Assembly: GCA_910584605.1 (NCBI GenBank)
Contig: CAJUAW010000025.1
Span: 1 to 25,237 of the forward strand
Length of the DNA: 25,237 bases
Reading direction: 5' to 3'
Source of the DNA: an uncultured Oscillospiraceae bacterium
GTDB lineage: Bacteria; Bacillota_A; Clostridia; Oscillospirales; Oscillospiraceae
The translations under genes and the position numbers were made by a program. The notes under the pieces were generated by a model. That model had not been told where the DNA came from. It worked only from the letters and a program-made list of their open reading frames with translations, and did no database searches. Of this stretch, positions 19,675 to 25,237 are shown piece after piece; within the stretch, counting starts at the first letter, position 1, and every line of letters begins with the position of its first letter.

Positions 19675-22153
19675 GGGTTTCCGCCCCCTTTCCTGCCGTA
19701 AGCGCCGCCGCAGGCGGGTCGTCCTCCACGGGCTCCAGCGTCCCTGCCGCCACTGCGGCGTTGATGGTGCCGTGGAGCGTGCCGCTGAAGTCGGCGTCCA
19801 CCATGCCGGAGACGTAGCCCCGTACGTGGCCGTCCACCCGCATGGCGCCGGTGTGGGTCTGGATGGGAAGCCGGGCCTTGAGGGTGAAGGCGGTCTTTTC
19901 GATGATGATGTCGCCCAGCAGCAGGATCTGGGGCAGGATTCCCATCACCAGGAAGATGGAAATCAGAGTGCCCCGGCCCAGGCACACCCCGATGGAGGCG
20001 ATGGAGGCGGTGGTGGACAGCACGCCGATGGCGATTCCGGCGGAGGCCAGGATGGTGCCCGAGGTGACGATGGTGGGAAATGCCTCGTTCAGGGACTCGA
20101 TCACCGCGTCCTTGGGGGACATGGTCTGCTTCAGCTCCACATAGCGGTTGGCGATGACGATGGCGTAGTCAATGTTGGCGCCCATCTGGATGGAGCTGAC
20201 CACCAGATAGCTGAGGAAGAACAGGGGCTCATGCTGCAGATAGGGGAAGGAGAAATTGATCCACACGCTGCCCTGAATGACCAGAATCAGCAGGATGGGC
20301 AGTCCGGCGGACTGGAAGGTGAACACCAGCACCAGCACCACAAAGACGATGGTGAGGATGCTGATCAGCAGATTGTCGTTGCCGAAGGAGGTGGACAAAT
20401 CCAGATCGCTGGTGGAGTTGCCCACCAGCAGGGCGTCTTCCCCGTAGTACCGGCCCACGACCTGGTGCATGATATCCAGAAAGGCGAAGGTCTCCGCGCC
20501 CTCCTCGGGCAGGTCCAGCTGGAGGACCAGACGGCTGTAGTTCTCCCCCTTCAGCTGGAGCTGCGCATCGGTGAGCTGCGTGTGGAGGTCCTCGATGGTC
20601 TCGGTCATGTCGTCGTCCAGGGTGACGTAGCCCTCCTCCATCATGTCGTAGACGTACAGAAACATGTCAATGAGGGGCACGCCGTAGCTGTTCAGGCCGG
20701 AAACCACCTGCCCATAGTCCTCCTGGTCGATGGCGTAGGCGGAGTACAGCAGCCGGGTCACCTCGATGTCCAGGTCGGTCATCTCCGCGAACTGCCGGGG
20801 GGTCAGCCGGTCGGTCAGGACGTAGCCGTCCATAGCGTCCACGTTGGCCAGGCCCAGCACGGTGTTGGTCTCGGGCATCCGCTCCAGCTCCCGGAGCAGA
20901 CGGCCCTCCTGCTCGTAATCCCCCTGGGGTACCAGCACAGCCAGGGTGTTCACCCGGCCGAAGGTATCGTTCACCCGGGTCTGGGCGATCTGGGTCTCGT
21001 TTTTGCGTATGGTGGTCAGCTCGGTCTGTCCGTAGGCGTAGGGACAGCGGTTGGCGAAGACAAAGCCCCCAATCAGCAGCGCCACAAACAGCGGCGGCAT
21101 GATGAAGCGGGTCTTCACAGCCAGACGGCCCCAGCCGGTGATCTGGGGGACAAAGCTGCGGTGGTGGGTGCGGTCAATGAAACCGCTGAAGCTGAACAGC
21201 AGCCCCGGCATCAGGGTGAACACAGCCAGCAGGCTGAGTACGATGGCCTTCATCAGCACCAGGCCCAGGTCCTTCCCGATGCCGAACTGCATGAAGCACA
21301 TGGCCCCCAGGCCGGAGAGCGTGGTCATGGAGCTGCCGGAGATCTCGGGGATTGCCTTGCTCAGGGCCAGCACCACCGCCTCTCTGGCCTCCATGCGCTC
21401 CCGCTCCTCGGTGTAGCGGTGGCAGAGGATGATGGCGTAATCGATGGCCAGAGCAAGCTGAAGCACCACTGCCACCGAGTTGGAGACAAAGGAGATCTCT
21501 CCAAAGATAAAGTTGGTGCCCTTGTTCATCAGGGCCGCCATGCCGAAGGTCATGAGCAGCACTGGGATTTCCATATAAGTGTGGGAGGTGAACAGCAGCA
21601 CCACCAGGATGATCACCACGGCAATGAGCATGACCACCTGCATCTCGGCGTCCAGGCTGGCGGAAGCTGAGTCGCCGGTGTCGCCGGTGATGTAGACGTC
21701 ATACCCCTCCAGCAGGGCCTTGACGCCCTCCAGCCCCTCCAGGCTCACCGGATCGCTGGCGGTGCCGTCGTAGGTGATGGAGAACAGGGCGGAGCCGTTG
21801 GTGTAGTGGTCCGCCGTGCCGTCGAAGGCCACCTCCTTCACCCCCGGAAGGGCCTCTGCCTGCTCCGCCAGAAGCTCCGCCTGGCGGTAGGAGATGTTGT
21901 CCACCATGATGCGGCTGGTGCCGAAGGTGACAAATTCCTGGTCCATGATCGTCAGGCCCTGACGGGTCTCGGTGGTGTCGGGCAGGTAGCTGGTCAGATC
22001 GTCGTTGACCTCCACCCAGTTGCTGGAGAACACGCAAAAGATGGCGATGCCGATGTACATGAGATAAAAAGCCTTCCGCTTATCTACAATGAAGGCGGAG
22101 ACCCGTTCCATCGGGCTCTGCTTTTCCGATTGCTCTGCTGTGTTCCGGTTCAA
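19667..22153 (-). CDS. MMPL/RND-superfamily exporter
   Basis: The 828-residue protein has the duplicated RND layout: a membrane helix near residue 35, an extracellular domain (about 50-165), helices 2-6 (about 170-350), a helix near 370, a second extracellular domain (about 390-590) and a last helix bundle (about 600-765). Each bundle has the conserved Asp-Tyr pair for proton coupling (LAIDYAIILCHRY and ANIDYAIVIANRY). Such pumps move lipids, lipid-linked molecules or toxic compounds. The TTG at 22153 is chosen because AAGGAG lies 8 bases before it; the GTG at 22162 overlaps that site. The C-terminal tail (about 60 residues) is soluble. It is the first gene of a two-gene operon with the GLUG protein. 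The substrate is unknown. Confidence 0.93.
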   Translation of the reverse strand: MNRNTAEQSEKQSPMERVSAFIVDKRKAFYLMYIGIAIFCVFSSNWVEVNDDLTSYLPDTTETRQGLTIMDQEFVTFGTSRIMVDNISYRQAELLAEQAEALPGVKEVAFDGTADHYTNGSALFSITYDGTASDPVSLEGLEGVKALLEGYDVYITGDTGDSASASLDAEMQVVMLIAVVIILVVLLFTSHTYMEIPVLLMTFGMAALMNKGTNFIFGEISFVSNSVAVVLQLALAIDYAIILCHRYTEERERMEAREAVVLALSKAIPEISGSSMTTLSGLGAMCFMQFGIGKDLGLVLMKAIVLSLLAVFTLMPGLLFSFSGFIDRTHHRSFVPQITGWGRLAVKTRFIMPPLFVALLIGGFVFANRCPYAYGQTELTTIRKNETQIAQTRVNDTFGRVNTLAVLVPQGDYEQEGRLLRELERMPETNTVLGLANVDAMDGYVLTDRLTPRQFAEMTDLDIEVTRLLYSAYAIDQEDYGQVVSGLNSYGVPLIDMFLYVYDMMEEGYVTLDDDMTETIEDLHTQLTDAQLQLKGENYSRLVLQLDLPEEGAETFAFLDIMHQVVGRYYGEDALLVGNSTSDLDLSTSFGNDNLLISILTIVFVVLVLVFTFQSAGLPILLILVIQGSVWINFSFPYLQHEPLFFLSYLVVSSIQMGANIDYAIVIANRYVELKQTMSPKDAVIESLNEAFPTIVTSGTILASAGIAIGVLSTTASIASIGVCLGRGTLISIFLVMGILPQILLLGDIIIEKTAFTLKARLPIQTHTGAMRVDGHVRGYVSGMVDADFSGTLHGTINAAVAAGTLEPVEDDPPAAALTAGKGAETHE

Positions 22154-22189
22154 GGTAAGCACTCCTTTCTTACTGGGCTATAATATATT

Positions 22190-22218
22190 ATAATACTATT
22201 TTTCGGCCTGACATGCAA
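22190..22218 (-). promoter_or_regulatory. Promoter of the MMPL-GLUG operon
   Basis: On the minus strand, TTGCAT (22213-22218), 17-base spacer, TATTAT (22190-22195). An overlapping TATAAT gives an alternative -10. It is divergent from the promoter at 22375-22402. Confidence 0.7.
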
Positions 22219-22247
22219 GGGAGGCTGGCAAATCGAAAGCCGCTTTT

Positions 22248-22306
22248 CCGTTTTGTTGAAGAAAACTGTCGAAAAACGGCGGAGAGCGTGGAATAAGGGC
22301 CGTTTT
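22248..22306. promoter_or_regulatory. Repeated CCGTTTT/AAAACGG sites between divergent promoters
   Basis: CCGTTTT (22248-22254), AAAACGG (22273-22279) and GCCGTTTT (22299-22306) alternate in orientation at about 25-base steps, so the middle copy can pair with either neighbour. Because they lie upstream of both promoters, they are more likely binding sites than RNA structures. The RelB/DinJ-type protein encoded next door is a candidate binder. This is a pattern-based guess. Confidence 0.35.
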
Positions 22307-22374
22307 CTAGAAAAAAGTGTCTGTTTTCCTGCAAGAGGCCGAAAAAATTGTACGTCATATGTAAAGAAATTGTG

Positions 22375-22402
22375 TTGCAATCTGCTTTACAAATGGTATA
22401 AT
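22375..22402 (+). promoter_or_regulatory. Promoter of the RelB/DinJ-like fusion gene
   Basis: TTGCAA (22375-22380), 16-base spacer, perfect TATAAT (22397-22402), about 27 bases before the start codon. Confidence 0.75.
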
Positions 22403-22429
22403 GAATTCGTGCTGAAGGGAGTGGCTTTC

Positions 22430-23461
22430 ATGGCACAGGTTATGGTCAACTTTCGTCTCGACGAAGAAATCAAAAAAAGCATGGAGCAGGCCTGCCGGGA
22501 AATGGGGCTGAGCATGACAACTGCCTTTACCATTTTTGCGAAAAAAGTCGGAAGCGAGAAGCGAATCCCCTTTGAGATCACCGCGGAGTCCCGCCGTCCG
22601 GACAGCCGCAGGGAGCAGGGGGAGGATCAGCTCCTGCTGGTGCGGAAGCAGGAGCGCCTGGAGCTGCTGTGCGCCGCCATCCGCCGCTCGCTGACCGCCA
22701 TCCACACCGGAATCCCCGCCTCCATCACCGGGCTGTCCATGGAGCGGGTCCGCATGCTGTGCGGGGACGAGCTCAAGGATAAGGCGGCAGGGACTGCCAG
22801 CGCCGCCAAAAGCTTATTCTCCAGCCGGAGCAGGGAATCCTTGGCCGCCAAGGACCTGAGCCTCCTGGACGAGTATCTTGACGGGCTGTCCGCCGTGGCG
22901 GAGGAGCTGTCCAGCATCGAGCACACCCTGATCCCCGCCATGAAGTCCTGGCGGGGGGAGAGCTCCGGCGATTTTCAGCCCTATGAGCAGCGGCTTGCCG
23001 CAGTCTCCCAGAGCTTTGACGCGCTGGCCTCCCTGCTGCAGCGGTTTCTGCAGTCCTCCGCCTGCGGCGGCGCCTACGCGGTGCGGACAAGGCTCCGTCA
23101 GGCCGCCCGTCAGGTGGAGACCGCCTATGTGCGGTCGGCGCTGGACAATCTGGAGGGCCTGCTGGTCCGGTGCTATGACACGCTGGAGGAGCGGACGCAG
23201 GAGCGTCTGGAATCCGATTACCTCCATACGCTGGAGCTGGCTCTGCGGGAGCTGGCCCAGGCGGAGCGGAACGGCGGTGACGTGAGCGGAACAGCCGCCC
23301 TCTGCCTGCGGGTGATCAACGTGCTGTCCCAGGTGATCTCCGACAGCTGGCAGACCCGGCAGGAGTGGAGCGGCCGGAGCCTGGAGGCGGAGGTGGAGGC
23401 CCTGGAGCGGCTGGCCGCCATGCGCGGCGATATCGCGGGCGGCATGAAGCCGGAGGGCTGA
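22430..23461 (+). CDS. RelB/DinJ-type DNA-binding domain fused to a large helical domain
   Basis: The first 50 residues or so (AQVMVNFRLDEEIKKSMEQA, then MGLSMTTAFTIFAKKVG, then KRIPFEI) are a good match for the RelB/DinJ antitoxin N-terminus, a ribbon-helix-helix DNA-binding fold. Normal members have 80-100 residues and neutralise a RelE/YafQ-type toxin. Here the total is 343 residues: after a charged linker (about 55-70), a roughly 270-residue, almost all-helical region follows, rich in Leu, Ala, Glu and Arg, with no recognised family. No toxin gene adjoins, and the next gene is a flotillin 78 bases downstream. The ATG at 22430 has GAAGGGAG upstream and starts the domain exactly; the longer open frame upstream of it includes the promoter. 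It could be a regulator of this locus or a structural partner of the flotillin. Confidence 0.8.
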   Translation: MAQVMVNFRLDEEIKKSMEQACREMGLSMTTAFTIFAKKVGSEKRIPFEITAESRRPDSRREQGEDQLLLVRKQERLELLCAAIRRSLTAIHTGIPASITGLSMERVRMLCGDELKDKAAGTASAAKSLFSSRSRESLAAKDLSLLDEYLDGLSAVAEELSSIEHTLIPAMKSWRGESSGDFQPYEQRLAAVSQSFDALASLLQRFLQSSACGGAYAVRTRLRQAARQVETAYVRSALDNLEGLLVRCYDTLEERTQERLESDYLHTLELALRELAQAERNGGDVSGTAALCLRVINVLSQVISDSWQTRQEWSGRSLEAEVEALERLAAMRGDIAGGMKPEG

Positions 23462-23539
23462 AGAAAATTCCAGGCCGGACATGACTCTGGCTTGTTTTTA
23501 TAAAACACAGACATGTAACATCTGAAAGGAGGAATCCCC

Positions 23540-25057
23540 ATGCCGGAAACTATTCTGCCCATGCTTCCCGTTCCCGTTATCCTGATTGTGCTCGTGCTGG
23601 TGGTCATTCTGCTGCTCGGCTACGTCAAGGCCCCGCCGGATCAGGCATACATCATCTCTGGTCTCAAAAAAGAGAGCAAGGTCCTGATTGGACGGGCCGG
23701 GATCCGCGTTCCCTTCCTGGAGCGCATGGATAAGCTGTACCTGGGCCAAATGACGGTGGACATCAAGACGGAGCAGTCCGTCCCCACCAGCGACTTTATC
23801 AACGTGAATGTGGACGCAGTCGCCAAGGTCCGCATCTCTCCCCACGCGGACGGGATCAAGCTGGCGGCCAAGAACTTTTTGAACAAGCGCGCCAGCGATA
23901 TCACCCGGGACCTTCAGGACTCCCTTCAGGGCAATATGCGTGAGATCATCGGCACCCTGTCCCTCAAGGAGATCAACACGGATCGGGATTCCTTCTCCGA
24001 TCAGGTCATGCAGAAGGCCAGCAAGGATATGGATAAGCTGGGCATCGAGATTCTCTCCTGCAATATCCAGAACGTCACCGACGAGAACGGGCTGATCAAG
24101 GACCTGGGCGCCGACAACACCAGCCTGATCAAGAAAAACGCCGCCATTGCCAAGGCTCAGGCAGACCGGGACATCGCCATCGCCCAGGCGGAGGCGGAGC
24201 GGGAATCCAACGAGGCCCGGGTCCAGGCGGACACCCAGATCGCCCAGAAGCAGACCGAGCTGGAGATCAAGCGGGCCGAGCTGAAGATTATGGCCGATGG
24301 GAAAAAGGCCGAGGCCGACGCCGCCTATGAGATCCAGAGCCAGGAGCAGCGCAAGAGTATCGAGACCGCTACGGTCAACGCGGAGATCGCAAAGACCCAG
24401 CGTCAGGCTGAGCTGAAGCAGTACGAAGTCGAGGTGGAGAAGCAGAAGCTGGAGGCGGAGATCCGCGCCAAGGCAGACGCCGAACGCTACCGCCAGCAGC
24501 AAGAGGCGGAGGCCGCCCTCTTCAAGCGCCAGAAGGACGCCGAGGCAGCGCGCTATGAGCAGGAGCAGAAGGCGGAAGCGGAGATGAAAATTGCTGAGGC
24601 CCAGAAGTATACCAAGGAGCAGGAGGCGGAAGGAATTGCCGCCGTAGGCAAAGCGGAGGCAGAAGCGATCCGCGCCAAGGCTCTGGCGGAGGCGGAAGGC
24701 ATTGACAAGAAGGCCGAGGCCATGAAGAAGTACGGCGAGGCCGCCGTCATCGAGATGGTCATGCAGGCCCTGCCTGAGATTGCGAAAAATGTCGCCGCGC
24801 CGCTGTCCAGGGTGGATAAGATCACCATGTACGGCGAGGGCAACAGCGCCAAGCTGCTGGAAGACATCATCACCGGGACCTCTCAGGTCACCGAAGGCAT
24901 TACCCAAAGCATGGGCCTGGACGTCAAGTCTCTGGTGGCCGGCATGCTGGGTGGTAAGCTGGCCGGCGGAGAGGAGAAAACCATCATCATTCAGAATCCC
25001 TCCCCCACCGACAAAGCAGAGCATCCCCCTGCCAGCCCGCAGGAAGACCTGCAGTAG
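23540..25057 (+). CDS. floT: Flotillin-like SPFH protein (FloT type)
   Basis: The 505-residue protein has an N-terminal membrane segment (about 7-28), an SPFH domain (about 30-195: PPDQAYIISGLKKESKVLIG, FINVNVDAVAKVRIS, LGIEILSCNIQNVTDENG) and the long Ala/Glu-rich flotillin coiled coil (about 200-395, many AEAE and QAE units). A C-terminal part ends in MVMQALPEIAKNVAAPLS and a Gly/Pro-rich tail. The length and layout match FloT (YuaG) of Bacillus, about 509 residues, not the shorter FloA. Flotillins organise fluid membrane domains and assist signalling, secretion and cell-wall complexes. AAAGGAGG precedes the ATG. It lies 78 bases after the RelB/DinJ fusion, probably on the same transcript. 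In Bacillus, floT is paired with an NfeD-type gene (yuaF); here no NfeD gene is adjacent. Confidence 0.94.
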   Translation: MPETILPMLPVPVILIVLVLVVILLLGYVKAPPDQAYIISGLKKESKVLIGRAGIRVPFLERMDKLYLGQMTVDIKTEQSVPTSDFINVNVDAVAKVRISPHADGIKLAAKNFLNKRASDITRDLQDSLQGNMREIIGTLSLKEINTDRDSFSDQVMQKASKDMDKLGIEILSCNIQNVTDENGLIKDLGADNTSLIKKNAAIAKAQADRDIAIAQAEAERESNEARVQADTQIAQKQTELEIKRAELKIMADGKKAEADAAYEIQSQEQRKSIETATVNAEIAKTQRQAELKQYEVEVEKQKLEAEIRAKADAERYRQQQEAEAALFKRQKDAEAARYEQEQKAEAEMKIAEAQKYTKEQEAEGIAAVGKAEAEAIRAKALAEAEGIDKKAEAMKKYGEAAVIEMVMQALPEIAKNVAAPLSRVDKITMYGEGNSAKLLEDIITGTSQVTEGITQSMGLDVKSLVAGMLGGKLAGGEEKTIIIQNPSPTDKAEHPPASPQEDLQ

Positions 25058-25142
25058 GCTGTGCAGTCCCCCATCTGTTCAGGATGGGCTCAGATAATAA
25101 ATCAAGATACATCGGCCTTCACAAATCATTTACGTTAGACGT

Positions 25143-25237
25143 CTACCAAACGCCTACCAAAAGCGCCCCCAATCTCCTGCACCGCAGGAGGTTGGGGGCG
25201 GTCTGCATTTCCGGACGTCTACCAGATATCTACCGTC
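25143..25237 (+). repeat. Hairpin-centred direct repeat, copy B, cut by the window end
   Basis: This is the same element as at 1755-1827: two 11-base units starting CTACCAAA, a 16-bp stem (GCCCCCAATCTCCTGC with GCAGGAGGTTGGGGGC, one T-G pair), TGCATTTCCGG, then CTACCAG and a further CTACC box 11 bases later. The sequence stops inside it, as expected if an assembler broke at a multi-copy repeat. The 85 bases between the flotillin stop and this repeat contain only a weak CCCAT/ATGGG hairpin. Confidence 0.75.

Noticed and set aside
19028..21670. An 880-codon open frame on the plus strand
   Set aside because: It is antisense to the GLUG and MMPL genes, rich in His, Gln, Gly and Val as expected for the mirror of GC-rich codons, and has no ribosome site or domain.
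22430..25057. A toxin-antitoxin pair
   Set aside because: Although the RelB/DinJ-like domain is clear, the neighbouring gene is a flotillin and no RelE/YafQ-like small gene is found on either side.
25133..25237. Integron attC site (GTTAGAC next to a long inverted repeat)
   Set aside because: GTTAGAC fits the GTTRRRY core only in copy B. Copy A lacks it, and no matching complementary core is found on the other side of the hairpin.

Overview
The window looks like a contig from a high-G+C gut Firmicute, most likely of the Oscillospiraceae (Flavonifractor, Lawsonibacter or Intestinimonas type). The evidence is GC-rich codon use with strong AGGAGG-type ribosome sites and sigma-A promoters, RNase J, a CmpB-family membrane protein, a WYL regulator, GLUG surface protein and FloT flotillin, and tRNAs with encoded CCA ends. 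The genus is an inference from gene content. The first 27 bases are not biological: they match the 3' part of the Illumina read-1 adapter.

Region 1 (28-1750) has visibly lower G+C. It holds the C-terminal part of a TRAP transporter large permease (DctM) and a creatinase-like M24 hydrolase. Next comes a 73-bp element made of phased CTACC boxes around a strong hairpin. A diverged copy in the same orientation lies at the last bases of the window (25143-25237), so the 23 kb between are bounded by direct repeats. Region 2 (1830-3330) holds an orphan ORF with its own terminator, a 36-codon gene, and a minus-strand tRNA operon (Gly-Arg-His-Gln-Lys) with a consensus promoter and terminator.

Region 3 (3350-7160) holds a PyrB with a fused PyrI-like zinc tail, a secreted Cys/His-repeat protein, a CmpB-family membrane protein, a small membrane protein, a polysaccharide deacetylase, and an XRE repressor divergent from a 62-aa ORF across a 44-bp palindromic operator. 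Region 4 (7145-9555, minus) holds an NfeD - SPFH/QmcA-like - 42-aa operon, followed by an unknown 246-aa protein.

Region 5 (9889-16313) holds RNase J with a long structured leader, a three-part sugar nucleotidyltransferase with a degenerate mutase domain, an ArsC-like protein, a WYL regulator and RpiB.

Region 6 (16408-25057) is the most unusual block. An MMPL/RND exporter is translationally coupled to a 1088-aa membrane-anchored surface protein whose GLUG beta-helix is split by a roughly 360-residue helical segment. Divergent from this pair is a RelB/DinJ-type DNA-binding domain fused to a roughly 270-residue helical domain, followed by a FloT-type flotillin. No toxin gene is next to the antitoxin-like domain. 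The four genes could form an envelope module, with transport, surface scaffold, regulator and membrane-microdomain parts, but this rests on gene order and domains only.
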